From Treponema sp. (lineage in GTDB: Bacteria > Spirochaetota > Spirochaetia > Treponematales > Treponemataceae): a DNA stretch of 64,000 nt. Both the position numbers and the translations under genes were made by a program. The notes below the pieces were generated by a model, which saw only the letters and a list, made by a program, of their open reading frames with translations, searched no databases and was not told the DNA's origin. Positions 31,528-41,145 of this stretch are shown piece after piece; positions within the stretch are counted from its first letter, which is position 1, and each line of letters starts with the position of its first letter. The stretch spans positions 62,001 to 126,000 of the forward strand of contig JAEDCN010000001.1 of NCBI GenBank assembly GCA_016294105.1, given 5' to 3'.

Positions 31528-34500
31528 CTATTCGATGACAATGGGTGACTGTGGGCTTAGTCCACGGATATCCTTGTTATACATGGATTCAGCGAACATA
31601 GGTGGTACCACAAAGGTTCCAGTGTTTATAGCCCGAGCCCTGTAGGTGAAGGTAGAAATCTTGTCGGTAACGGTACCGTACAACACCACTCGGTCTTCAC
31701 GTACATCCACATAGTCGCTTTTCCAGCTTCCCTGATAGTCACGCACTGACTGAATATTGGCTTCCAGACCTGCAGGCTGCAGGTCGATGATGGCCACATT
31801 ATTGATGTAGCCTTCCTTGGTACTTCTAAAAGAAAGTTTTACCAAAATCTCATCTCCCAGCTTGATGGAAGAAAGCTTTTTGCCATCAAGGCTCAGGTAT
31901 TCTCGATGTACTTCAAGACCATCTTTTATCTGCTTTTTAGGAATTTCTAGCTCATAGCCTCCTTGTACCAGCTGATAATACATGGGTAAGTCGGACTTGT
32001 TGCTGAAAATCAGCTTTTCCGCTGCCTTGGAAAAGGTTGCCTGCAAGGTGGCCTCTCCTGTAAGAGTTAATTCTGTCTTTTCCTTGCCCACCTGTTCCTG
32101 TACAGAAAGCTTGTCCTGGTCTCCTTCTGCCATGGCTGCAAAGCTAGCCAAAGCTCGGCAGGCAGCGGCGGTGGAGTAGGTGTTGTAGTACATGGAATCG
32201 ATATATTCACAGAAGGTTTCCAGCAGCTGGGAGTGCTGGTCCTTGATGCGATGGGGGAAGTAGCGAGAAAGAATATCAAGATAAGTTGCCACATAGTGCA
32301 GGTCGTTGTGGTAGGCCCAGGATGAGTCAAACTTCATGGAAGGCTTTACCTGACGAACCAGCTTTTCTGCTTTGTCACTTTGCTGGAGCATGGAGTAGCT
32401 GGCAGCAAGGTACAGGGCAGGATATTCTGACAGGGCACTCTTGTTTTCCTTCATGTCCCGCTCTAGGGATTCAATGAAGGAGGTGGTGACGACTTCGTTC
32501 TTGGTAAGAACATAGATGGCATAGGCTCGGTCCAGAGACTGGGCATAGCTTGTGCCAGAGCCAGCGGCAACATCTTCTACGGCAGAAAGCACCTTGGTAA
32601 AGAAGGAGCTTGGAACGTAGTAGCCATTCTTTTGGGCATCCGTCAGGAATTCAGCACAATAGATGGTAATCTGGTTGTCCACGGGACTCTTGTTTGTCCA
32701 GTATCCAATGTGACCGTCTGACATCATGCGGGACTGGAGAATAGCGATGGTTTCATTTACCAGGCTCTGGTATTCCTCTGAACTGGATCCCAAAACGGAA
32801 TCTTCCAAGCCACATACATAGGGATAGGCCCGACTGGTAATCTGCTCGGAGCAGCCGTAGGGATAGTTTTGTAGATAGAAGTTAAAGCCCTTGGAAAAGG
32901 CTGTGGGCATAAAGGATAGGCTTACCTGACGCTGGGCATATTCCTCGTAGGTTTTATGCTCCACTGCCAATTCAGCAGATTTTTTGGTGCTCTTTCCAGA
33001 CTCAATCCAGGTTTGGAAGGGCATGGCAGGACGGATGCTCATGGTGGCAGTATACACTGACTTTTCCTGGGCATCTTGAGCGGTAAAGAGAATTTCTCCA
33101 CCCCCCAGCTTATCCAGAGCCTTTACCTTGAAGGTTGTGGTGGCATCCTTACCTTCAGCAAGGGTGAATTGCACCGATTTTTCTCCCACAATCTCAAGAT
33201 GTTCACTGGGCTTGGCGGTGAGAATCACCTTGTTGGCATCCCCTGAGCCACGGTGATTGTTGGTAACGGTAACACTAACATCAAACTGATCTCCAGGAGC
33301 CACCGCCAATGGTGTGTTGGGATTAATGATAAAGGTATTGCGGGCAAGGGTAGAGGTAGTGGCCACTCCCATGGTGTTTGAGGAAACAGCCACCGCAATC
33401 ACCCTGATGGAACCGTTAAAATAGGACGGAATCTGGTAGTTGACCGTGGCTTCCTCTGGGCCACAATCAAGGATGCCTGACCAGAAGACCACTGGCTGGT
33501 TTTGCTTGCGCTTGAAAGGATTCAAGTTACGAGCCAGCTCGTCCATACCGGCACCACCACCAGCTGCGGGAATGGTTTTAAGAATCTCGTAATCTGGTAA
33601 AATCAAGTCCAAAAGCTGTCCAGTGCGCACCTCCAAGGCTCGTTTTTGGAAGAAGAAAGCCAGTGGATCGGGATTTGAGTAATTTGCTACCTGAAGAATA
33701 CCTTCATCCACAGCATATAGAACAATCTTTCCTCGATCTCTGGCAGAATAGGTGATTTTTAGCTCCTCTCCCGACTTCACCTCCTCGGGAACCTGTAGGT
33801 TGATGGTATTGGTTCTGTTGGCTCGATCAATGGAGAAGGGTACCGTTCCATAGCAGAAGGGACTCATGAAAATTTCTTGAGAATCGGAGGCTCTGGTAAA
33901 CATGACATTGATGTAGGCATTGCCCTCCAATCCCTTGGGAATCTCTACTACCTGCTGACTGGAAAGCTCCGTGGTGGTAAACCACTTCCAGCTATAGACC
34001 TTGTCCCGCTCAATGGTGATTAAACCGCTTCCTGCGTAAGGTGCCTTGATGAACAAGCGGGCGGTACCGCCAGCCTGTAAGTCGCTGTGTTCCAGCCGCA
34101 GGTCAAGCTCTGCCGTTCGGGTAAGGCTTCTGGTAATGTTTTGGGAACCAACCACGCTGTAGGAGAAGGAGTTGTAAACCAGTCCTTCCTTGTCGCTGAT
34201 GGTCACGACAAATTCTCCCTCCAAATCCGTAGGCAAGAAGTAGTCCAAGCCCTCCTTGGAAACTGTAATTTCCTTTTGCTCCAAGGGATAGGTTTTCTGC
34301 ACGGACTGATACTTGTACAAGCCATTGGGCTGCTTCATGAGGGTGGAAACATAGCGTTTTTCTTCCAGAGTAAGGGTCAGTCCATTGACTGCCACCTTTT
34401 CTAGGCTCTGGTCTATGGCGATAAAAGAAATCTTTCGTTTGGAGCCGCTATTGATGTAGCTCAAATCACCGTCGGCCTTGTAACCGATAAGGTGCTGCAG

Positions 34501-37086
34501 GGGAGACACATAGAGGCTGGACTGCTGGGTTACTGAGCGACCGCTTCCTTTTTCAAAGGCTTCTACGTAGAACTCCATTCGATAGGTTGCCTGCTGGAAT
34601 TTTTGCAGGTCAATCTTGAATGCAGCCTGTCCTTGCTCATCGGTGGTAACATTGCCCAAGAATTCTTGGTAGGAATTGTCCTTGGAATAGGGGTCTGCAA
34701 AATGATAGTCCTTGTAAGAGCGCAAAATAGGGAAGCCTGGTGTTAAGAAAAGTTGAGCCTTTATCTCGTTGCCTGCAGCAGGAGTTCCAAACAGGTTCTT
34801 GAGACTTACAGTTCCAGTCAAATCACCGGGATTTATCCAGCCCTCCTGTGGCAAAGGATCAAAGCCAGTGGACAGGGTAAGGGTATCAGGCAGGAATTCC
34901 TCCACCTTTACCGAACAATCTGCCAGGTATTCTCGACGAATGTCTCCATTGGACATTTCCTTGAGAAGATAGAGGTTTGCCACATACAAGCCTGTGGGAG
35001 AATACTCTCTGGTGGAAAAACTCACTTCTTCAAAGCCAGCATCAGAAAGCTGTAGCTGATGGCTGTACAAGGTAGAGCCACTGGAATCTGTAACTACCAG
35101 CTCCAAGGGCAAACCTCTCAGGTTCGTGCTCCAATCACCAGACTTAACGATAAGACCTAGATTTACCTGGTCGCCAGGACGATAAATTCCTCGGTCTGAG
35201 AACATGTAGGCAGAAATCTTGGTAGGATCTGTTGCACCGTAAACGCCTCCCACATCAAAGTTGGAGTAATCCAAGGTGCGGCCCCTCTGGGAATAGGGCA
35301 TAAAGGACAGGTCGTTTTCGGTTTCTACAATGAAGGCTGTAGGACTATGCTCATCTCGGTAGTTTGTGAGACTTGGAATGGTGGCGTGTCCATCACTGGA
35401 GGCCTTGGTGGAAACCAAGGTATTTCCGTTCAAGCCAATAACCCGCACCGTAGCGTTGGGAACGGGACGACCAGTGGCAATAGACTGGATGAAAACGTCA
35501 TAGCTTAAGTCTGAGTTCCGCTTTACAAAAAAGCCCAAGTCTGTTACCAAAATAAATCGCTTGTCGGATACAGAGCCCTTGTATTGCTTTGCCTCAAAGA
35601 TGAAAAGTCCGTTTTTCAGGTTGCGTGCAGGGTCGCTTTTCAGCTGGTTGGAAAAATCGTAGGAGAAATAAGAGATTTCTTCCTTGCTGGCATTGGGAAC
35701 AATGGAGCGACTGGTGATTGTCTCAGAAATATTGTCTTCGTCAAAATTGTAGCTGGAGAACTCAAAGTTCTTCATGTTCTGGTTGGACATGGCCACTAGA
35801 TGGTTTACATCCTTGGGCATAATACGAGACAGGGAATACTCCACCTCATTTACGCCACGGGAATAAAGGGCCATTTTCTTGCTGCCGGACAGGGAGAGAA
35901 TAGTTCCCTCAGAAAGAATTCCCAGCTCTGTAGGATATTCCTTTACACGAACTATGGTTTCAAAGGTGTCGGAATACTTGTAGCCTCCTAAAAAGTCCAA
36001 ATTCCCTGAAATCTTTACATAAAGATAGCGATTGGGATCGGCCTTGAAGGTAAAGCTATTCAAAGTGCTGTACTTTTCTTCTGTGGGAATCAACTGAACT
36101 GGCACCTTTTGTGACTGGGACAGGGCTAAATCTGTTACTTCCTGCACACTCCAGTGGTGGTTTTTGCTTTCCTTCCAGCCTTGTTCAGCAGCTCGATTTA
36201 CAGGAAGCTGCCACACAGTAATGTTCTCTGCAATTTCTTCCCCAGCAATGGAACCCTTTGTCTCCACCGTCAGCACCTGGTCGTAATTTTGCTGCTGGTT
36301 TTGTACCAAGGCATGACCAACACTTGTAATCTTCACATAATCGCTCATACCAGGAATGTCCACGGAGACAGTTTTCTTCTTGTTGATAGCTCCACCCCGC
36401 TGAGACTTAATGCCTCCAGCAACAGTGATGTTCATGGTGGAGGTTCTAATGGGCATTTCCACTGGTTCACTTACCACATAGGCTATCGTTCCCGTTTCGT
36501 TGTAGGAGATTTCAACGCCGTAGTCCTTGGTGGAAACCACCGCACCTTTTTCGTTCAAAAACTCCAGCTGCATGGATACAGCCTTGGATACAGTTTCCGC
36601 CACCAAGGGATGAGAGCCTGTAAGACTACAAGTAACCCGCTTGATAGAGGGATTTTCCGTGTCGATGAAGAATTCTGGCTCATCAATGGATAAGGTAAAA
36701 CCAGTGGTGGTAAAGGAGAACTCATTTTTTACACTGATATGCTCTGGAAAAAGCTCAGAGGTAAACTTTACCTTGTATTTTGTGTCAAGCTGCCAGTCCT
36801 CTAGGGGAGTAAACACCAAGTCGGTATCTGTATCCCAGTGCCAACTTCCCTTGATGGGTGGCGTAATGGAAATGACTCCTTCCTTCAGTGACTCAAGCTC
36901 CATATCCTCCAGCCGTGCCACCGAACCGTTAAAGCTTACGGTAAGCTGGTCTGGAGAAGTTAGCTGGTAATCCATACTGGGTATATTTTGACGGTAATCC
37001 ACCGTAATCTTTTCCTGCTGAGAACAGGCGAGAAACAGCAGCTGCACCATAAAAACTGTCAAAATCCAAAAAATAATTTTTCTCAT
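31528..37086 (-). CDS. Alpha-2-macroglobulin family lipoprotein with thioester
   Basis: 1852 residues from the ATG at 37084-37086, chosen because AAGGAG at 37093-37098 lies six bases upstream; in-frame ATGs at 37089 and 37101 would add one and five residues. A signal sequence ends in a lipobox L-A-C about 20 residues in. Repeated Ig-like MG domains fill the first 800 residues (R-G-I-Y-R-P-G-D-Q-V near 640 is the bacterial MG2 hallmark). A bait-like and alpha-2-macroglobulin region follows, and the thioester motif C1412-S-E-Q1415 lies in Y-G-C-S-E-Q, then a helical toroid. Such proteins trap proteases in the periplasm by covalent attachment. It is coupled to pbpC. The intact C-x-E-Q argues for the reactive form. 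Confidence 0.95.
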   Translation of the reverse strand: MRKIIFWILTVFMVQLLFLACSQQEKITVDYRQNIPSMDYQLTSPDQLTVSFNGSVARLEDMELESLKEGVISITPPIKGSWHWDTDTDLVFTPLEDWQLDTKYKVKFTSELFPEHISVKNEFSFTTTGFTLSIDEPEFFIDTENPSIKRVTCSLTGSHPLVAETVSKAVSMQLEFLNEKGAVVSTKDYGVEISYNETGTIAYVVSEPVEMPIRTSTMNITVAGGIKSQRGGAINKKKTVSVDIPGMSDYVKITSVGHALVQNQQQNYDQVLTVETKGSIAGEEIAENITVWQLPVNRAAEQGWKESKNHHWSVQEVTDLALSQSQKVPVQLIPTEEKYSTLNSFTFKADPNRYLYVKISGNLDFLGGYKYSDTFETIVRVKEYPTELGILSEGTILSLSGSKKMALYSRGVNEVEYSLSRIMPKDVNHLVAMSNQNMKNFEFSSYNFDEDNISETITSRSIVPNASKEEISYFSYDFSNQLKSDPARNLKNGLFIFEAKQYKGSVSDKRFILVTDLGFFVKRNSDLSYDVFIQSIATGRPVPNATVRVIGLNGNTLVSTKASSDGHATIPSLTNYRDEHSPTAFIVETENDLSFMPYSQRGRTLDYSNFDVGGVYGATDPTKISAYMFSDRGIYRPGDQVNLGLIVKSGDWSTNLRGLPLELVVTDSSGSTLYSHQLQLSDAGFEEVSFSTREYSPTGLYVANLYLLKEMSNGDIRREYLADCSVKVEEFLPDTLTLSTGFDPLPQEGWINPGDLTGTVSLKNLFGTPAAGNEIKAQLFLTPGFPILRSYKDYHFADPYSKDNSYQEFLGNVTTDEQGQAAFKIDLQKFQQATYRMEFYVEAFEKGSGRSVTQQSSLYVSPLQHLIGYKADGDLSYINSGSKRKISFIAIDQSLEKVAVNGLTLTLEEKRYVSTLMKQPNGLYKYQSVQKTYPLEQKEITVSKEGLDYFLPTDLEGEFVVTISDKEGLVYNSFSYSVVGSQNITRSLTRTAELDLRLEHSDLQAGGTARLFIKAPYAGSGLITIERDKVYSWKWFTTTELSSQQVVEIPKGLEGNAYINVMFTRASDSQEIFMSPFCYGTVPFSIDRANRTNTINLQVPEEVKSGEELKITYSARDRGKIVLYAVDEGILQVANYSNPDPLAFFFQKRALEVRTGQLLDLILPDYEILKTIPAAGGGAGMDELARNLNPFKRKQNQPVVFWSGILDCGPEEATVNYQIPSYFNGSIRVIAVAVSSNTMGVATTSTLARNTFIINPNTPLAVAPGDQFDVSVTVTNNHRGSGDANKVILTAKPSEHLEIVGEKSVQFTLAEGKDATTTFKVKALDKLGGGEILFTAQDAQEKSVYTATMSIRPAMPFQTWIESGKSTKKSAELAVEHKTYEEYAQRQVSLSFMPTAFSKGFNFYLQNYPYGCSEQITSRAYPYVCGLEDSVLGSSSEEYQSLVNETIAILQSRMMSDGHIGYWTNKSPVDNQITIYCAEFLTDAQKNGYYVPSSFFTKVLSAVEDVAAGSGTSYAQSLDRAYAIYVLTKNEVVTTSFIESLERDMKENKSALSEYPALYLAASYSMLQQSDKAEKLVRQVKPSMKFDSSWAYHNDLHYVATYLDILSRYFPHRIKDQHSQLLETFCEYIDSMYYNTYSTAAACRALASFAAMAEGDQDKLSVQEQVGKEKTELTLTGEATLQATFSKAAEKLIFSNKSDLPMYYQLVQGGYELEIPKKQIKDGLEVHREYLSLDGKKLSSIKLGDEILVKLSFRSTKEGYINNVAIIDLQPAGLEANIQSVRDYQGSWKSDYVDVREDRVVLYGTVTDKISTFTYRARAINTGTFVVPPMFAESMYNKDIRGLSPQSPIVIE

Positions 37087-37115
37087 CATATACTCCTTCA
37101 TTACTCCTGTTATTC

Positions 37116-39770
37116 CTACTGATTGTACAAGTCAGCTAATTTCCGATAAACGTTGCTCAAATGAGCCTTTTCTTCTTCGGTAAGGGAACCTGATGTTTCG
37201 TCAATAAGGGTTTCCAAGCTGGAAATGCTTTCGTTCAAGGCGGTGGCAAAGCCTCTACTTACCTTAAACCAATAAGAACCTCTTCCGTCACTAAAAAGAC
37301 AAATAAATCCTAATTCTTTTGACTTGGACTTAGCTTCTGCCACCCGTAAAATCAAGTCTAGGCTACGAATCAGCTGGGCTGTTTCCTCTGGGCTGTTAAC
37401 AGACAGGTTTGCCTTGCGGTTCCACTGGTCTTCTTTCAGAGGCGTCAAGTTCAAACGGCGCACAAGGTTGAATACCAAGTCCGCTCGCTCACCAGCTAAA
37501 AGCCAGCTGCCTCCAATCTTTACCTTGGCCTTTAAGCCGCCAGCCTGAGCCAGCTTTCCTTCTTCCCCAGCATTTTCCAGTGCCTGTAGGGCTTGTTTTA
37601 ACTGGTTCAGGGGGAGAACTAACGACTTCTTTCCCTTGACTCGCTCAATTTCAAAGACTTGTCCTCCTAGGCTCAAAACTTCTTCATCCTGACCACCTGG
37701 CTTTTGGCTTTCCTTTGCCTTCTTGCCAGTAGCCTTTTCTTGGGAAAATTTTTCCTTACGAGAAAGAGCATCCGTCTCTCGTCTACGTCCTAAACCATCT
37801 TTTTCTCGGCCTGAAGCATCTCGTGAGCCTTTACCTTTTTGACTTTTTCCCTGCAATTTCAAAAGCCGTGCCTCCAAGGTGCCCTTTCCGTCCTGGGAAG
37901 GAATGCGGGAAAGGATACTTCTGGTAAGGGGCGACACGGACATGGCAAACATACGGGAGGTGCGGACAATCTCACCAGCTACCATGTACAAGGGATCGGA
38001 GCGGAACATGTTGGAGCCTGGATGAATCTGAATATTTTCTGCAGTAAGGGTGCGATAATTTTCACGCCCTGAGCGGACACAGACAAACTGTATCATACCG
38101 CAAGCAATACAACAGAGATAATCATCAGTGGCACCACCGCCACCTAAGGGGATTCCCATATCCGTTACAATTTGCTCCAATTGTTCCTTGATGTTCAGGA
38201 TTTCTGCCATAACCCGCTCGTCCAGATAGCTATTCTTACAGAATTTTTGCTTGTTCTTGATAGAAACATAGGTGCGGAACAGCTTTACGTAGGATACAAA
38301 GTCTCCCTGCACGTCTCGGAAGGAGTGGTGGGCCTTGCGGGCATCAGTTTCTTCTCCAGGAGGTAGCACAAAGGGAGAGGTGGTGGAAAGGAAGGAAGCT
38401 GCAATGAGGGCTTCTTCCAGTACGTCGGGATATTTTAAGATGGCTTCCACAATAATGCGGCTGATTCGAGGCATAAGGGGGAATTCCACCATCAGTTTAC
38501 CGATGGAAGAAAGGGTATTATCTTCCTCCAAGGCTCCTAGCATTCGCAGGGTTTCCACAGCCCCAGCCATGCCTTCGTAGCTAGGAGGAGAGATAAAGTC
38601 AAAGCGCTGGAAGTCTGTAATCCCCAGCTCCGACATCCGCAACACCACCTCCGATAAGTCCGTGCGAAAAATCTCCTCAGTGGTGTACATTTGCCGCTGG
38701 TTAAAGTCCTGGGCAGGGTAGAGACGATAACAAGTGCCCGGCTGGGTACGGCCAGCTCGTCCCTTCCGCTGGTTGCAGGAGGCCTTGGAAACAGAGGTTT
38801 CCACAAGGCTTGAAGTGTAAGTTCTTGGGTTGTAATGATTTAATTTTGCAAGGCCAGAATCGATTACCGTGGTAATGCCTGGAATGGTAACGCTGGTTTC
38901 TGCAATATTGGTGGAAATTACCACCTTTTTCTTGCCAAAGGGCGGGGAATCAAAGACTCGCTCCTGCTCCTCCTTTGCAAGGCGACCATATAATGGCACC
39001 AAATGGAGCTTTCTGCCAAAGGATGCATTCATCAACTTACGCATACAGTCCTTGATGATTTTTTCTCCTGGCAAAAAGCACAGAATGTCTCCCGGCTCCC
39101 GATTGTCCAGCACTCGGCCAATAGTGTCCTCTATCTTGGAAAGGAGGGCTTGGGCTGCAATGGTACTATTGGTGCTGGCGGCCACCTCTGGAGGATCGTA
39201 CACCACCGTTACCGGGTAAGTGATGGTATCTATGGTGACGATGGGGCAACCGTCAAAGTAATTGGAAAACACCTCCGTGTTCATGGTGGCAGAAGAAACG
39301 ATTACCTTAAAATCCTTTCGTGCAGCCAGCACCCGCTTTAGCAAACCCAGTACAAAATCTATGTTCAGGCTCCGTTCGTGGGCCTCATCTACCATCACCA
39401 CTGAATACCGGGAAAGCCAAGGGTCTAGCTTCATTTCCTGCAATAAAATACCATCGGTCATGATTTTGATTCTGGTGGTAGCATCAGTTTTATCTTCAAA
39501 ACGCATCTTGTAGCCCACCAAACCAGGGTAAGATGTCTTTAACTGCTTGGCAATAAACTCACTGACACTGAGGGCGGCAATTCTGCGGGGCTGAGTAACG
39601 GCAATCATACCAGATTGAGAATAGCCTGCCTCATGGAGTATTACTGGCAGCTGGGTGGTTTTTCCAGAACCTGTGGGACTTTGCACCACCACCACCTGGT
39701 TTGTGGCCAAGGTTTCTAAAATCCGCTCCTTTTGCTGATAAACTGGCAGGTCGGTGTAGTTCGTCTTCAT
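37116..39770 (-). CDS. HrpA/HrpB-type DEAH-box RNA helicase
   Basis: 884 residues from the ATG at 39768-39770. AAGGGG lies eight bases upstream and the promoter at 39814 would place any earlier start before the transcript. Motif I is G-S-G-K-T-T at about 34-39, motif II D128-E-A-H131, motif III S-A-T near 170, and motif VI Q-R-K-G-R-A-G-R-T near 345. A helicase-associated region follows to about 640. A very basic, Lys/Gly/Ser-rich linker (about 640-710) precedes a C-terminal segment that does not match the usual HrpA or HrpB tail. Family members rescue collided ribosomes or remodel RNA. It is the first gene of an operon with the macroglobulin and pbpC. Confidence 0.88.
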   Translation of the reverse strand: MKTNYTDLPVYQQKERILETLATNQVVVVQSPTGSGKTTQLPVILHEAGYSQSGMIAVTQPRRIAALSVSEFIAKQLKTSYPGLVGYKMRFEDKTDATTRIKIMTDGILLQEMKLDPWLSRYSVVMVDEAHERSLNIDFVLGLLKRVLAARKDFKVIVSSATMNTEVFSNYFDGCPIVTIDTITYPVTVVYDPPEVAASTNSTIAAQALLSKIEDTIGRVLDNREPGDILCFLPGEKIIKDCMRKLMNASFGRKLHLVPLYGRLAKEEQERVFDSPPFGKKKVVISTNIAETSVTIPGITTVIDSGLAKLNHYNPRTYTSSLVETSVSKASCNQRKGRAGRTQPGTCYRLYPAQDFNQRQMYTTEEIFRTDLSEVVLRMSELGITDFQRFDFISPPSYEGMAGAVETLRMLGALEEDNTLSSIGKLMVEFPLMPRISRIIVEAILKYPDVLEEALIAASFLSTTSPFVLPPGEETDARKAHHSFRDVQGDFVSYVKLFRTYVSIKNKQKFCKNSYLDERVMAEILNIKEQLEQIVTDMGIPLGGGGATDDYLCCIACGMIQFVCVRSGRENYRTLTAENIQIHPGSNMFRSDPLYMVAGEIVRTSRMFAMSVSPLTRSILSRIPSQDGKGTLEARLLKLQGKSQKGKGSRDASGREKDGLGRRRETDALSRKEKFSQEKATGKKAKESQKPGGQDEEVLSLGGQVFEIERVKGKKSLVLPLNQLKQALQALENAGEEGKLAQAGGLKAKVKIGGSWLLAGERADLVFNLVRRLNLTPLKEDQWNRKANLSVNSPEETAQLIRSLDLILRVAEAKSKSKELGFICLFSDGRGSYWFKVSRGFATALNESISSLETLIDETSGSLTEEEKAHLSNVYRKLADLYNQ

Positions 39771-39813
39771 GTCTATGCCCCTTTGTGTAATTTTGAAAAA
39801 AAATCCATCGTCA

Positions 39814-39842
39814 ATTATAATGGATAAAAGCGCCTTTCTCAA
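39814..39842 (-). promoter_or_regulatory. Promoter of the helicase-macroglobulin-pbpC operon
   Basis: Read leftward: TTGAGA (39837-39842), a 17-base spacer and TATAAT (39814-39819). Confidence 0.8.
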
Positions 39843-39986
39843 GGATTTTTCACATTCTTAACATGAAAAATCAAAAACATCTATTCCTGTCTCATTTCCT
39901 TAAAAAAAAGGATTTCATTCTAGAATTTCAAAGATAAATAATTGTAAAAAATCTTTTCTTATTATAGAATTATCTAAATCCCAAAA

Positions 39987-40928
39987 ATGGAGAGAGTGTT
40001 TACCTTGAAAAAAAGATTTTTGTTCCCAGCTTTACTGTTTGTTTTTATTGCTATTATTTTTACCATTGGCTGTACCAACCACTTGCTCAAGCCACACCAG
40101 AGTGATCTTAGCATTCTTGTTAAACTGGAAAAGAGTAGTGGAAGAAATATTACCACAGGAGACTACCAGATAACGACTTGGATAGAAAATCGGGACGGTA
40201 CGAAATCTCACCACCAAGAAATTAATTCTACAGCTGGTGCAGATGCTTCTATCATCTTTGAAGAGCTTGCAATCGGTTCAGAAATTAATATTCATCTTGA
40301 GGTTGTAGAAACAGGTACCACAGGCAAAAAGCTAGTGGGAACCAGTGACTGGATTACCGTAAACGAAGGCACAAATGTTGTTGTTATTGTGCTGAGAGAA
40401 GATTCAGATACTGTAACTGCAGTGACACAAACTTATAACATTGGCGACGAATACCGAGATGACAGTGGAGCCTCAATAGGTTATGTATTTGAAGTTAATG
40501 ACTCATACATCAAAATTGTAGAGAAAAATGAAGGCTGGCAAAATTATTGGTGTGGTGTTCCCTCTAATATTAATAATTGGAGTGATTTAATTAATATAAG
40601 TGACGGAGAGGAAATGTATAATGCTGTGAAAAATCAACAAACAGGAGATCGTTCTATCTTTACTTACGCAAATAACAAAAATACTTCTGGTGAATCAGGT
40701 TGGTACATTCCTACAAAAGATGAGCTTAATGCTGTGTTCAATATGAATAAAACACATCAAAAAGTATCAGGATTATCGGGAGACTATTGGAGTTCTAGCA
40801 TTGCAAGTATTACAGGTGATTATACAGCTTATTATGTTTCAATAACAGGTGATGGAATTATTTCTTCAGGAACAGCTGCTGTTGATGTGGAAAAAAATGT
40901 TATTGTCGTAAAAAAAATAGATCTATAA
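39987..40928 (+). CDS. Lipoprotein with DUF1566-like C-terminal domain
   Basis: 313 residues, or 307 if translation begins at TTG 40005, which has GGAGAGAG eight bases before it and gives a cleaner signal peptide; the ATG at 39987 has no ribosome site. The lipobox is T-I-G-C. Residues about 40-140 form a beta-rich domain (N-I-T-T-G-D-Y-Q-I-T-T-W). From about 150 to the end the chain resembles DUF1566-type modules: G-D-E-Y-R-D-D-S-G, W-Y-I-P-T-K-D-E-L-N, Y-W-S-S-S. Such modules are frequent in surface proteins of gut Treponema and Fibrobacter. The coding sequence is richer in A and T than its neighbours, which may mark recent gain. Function unknown. Confidence 0.82.
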   Translation: MERVFTLKKRFLFPALLFVFIAIIFTIGCTNHLLKPHQSDLSILVKLEKSSGRNITTGDYQITTWIENRDGTKSHHQEINSTAGADASIIFEELAIGSEINIHLEVVETGTTGKKLVGTSDWITVNEGTNVVVIVLREDSDTVTAVTQTYNIGDEYRDDSGASIGYVFEVNDSYIKIVEKNEGWQNYWCGVPSNINNWSDLINISDGEEMYNAVKNQQTGDRSIFTYANNKNTSGESGWYIPTKDELNAVFNMNKTHQKVSGLSGDYWSSSIASITGDYTAYYVSITGDGIISSGTAAVDVEKNVIVVKKIDL

Positions 40929-40946
40929 TCCACTCTAAAACCCCAC

Positions 40947-40988
40947 CTCCCAGAGATTGCACCTAAGGCTTTCTCTGGGAGTTTTTTT
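40947..40988 (+). terminator. Terminator after the DUF1566-like lipoprotein
   Basis: An exact ten-base-pair stem (40947-40956 with 40972-40981) is followed by seven T. Confidence 0.92.
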
Positions 40989-41009
40989 ATCTTATAATTA
41001 AATTACTTT

Positions 41010-41096
41010 GCGTATTATATATCATTTTTAATAAAAATATTCTGCGTATTATATATCATTTTTAAATAGATTACTCTGCGTATTATTGATTTTATT
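41010..41096. repeat. Three direct repeats with a 34-bp period in a convergent gap
   Basis: Copies begin at 41010, 41044 and 41078, each opening GCGTATTAT. The first two share the next 13 bases exactly, and the third diverges after nine. The region is very A/T-rich and lies between two genes that end here, so it is not an obvious promoter array. Confidence 0.85.
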
Positions 41097-41145
41097 GCAA
41101 CTTAGGGATACACTGTAGCAAGGAATCAGTTATAACATAGAATTC

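Noticed and set aside
36154..36693. A 179-codon frame on the opposite strand of the macroglobulin gene, and similar long antisense frames at 2148-2666, 42752-43624 and 50489-51181
   Set aside because: Each lies wholly inside a well-supported gene, has no ribosome site and encodes low-complexity sequence with no family features.
37116..39770. Calling the helicase HrpA or HrpB by name
   Set aside because: The motor fits both, but the length and C-terminal part match neither well, so no symbol was given.
41010..41096. Could the 34-bp repeats be a CRISPR array?
   Set aside because: There is no alternation of constant repeat and unique spacer, since almost the whole period is similar in the first two copies. 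There are only three copies and no cas gene in the window.
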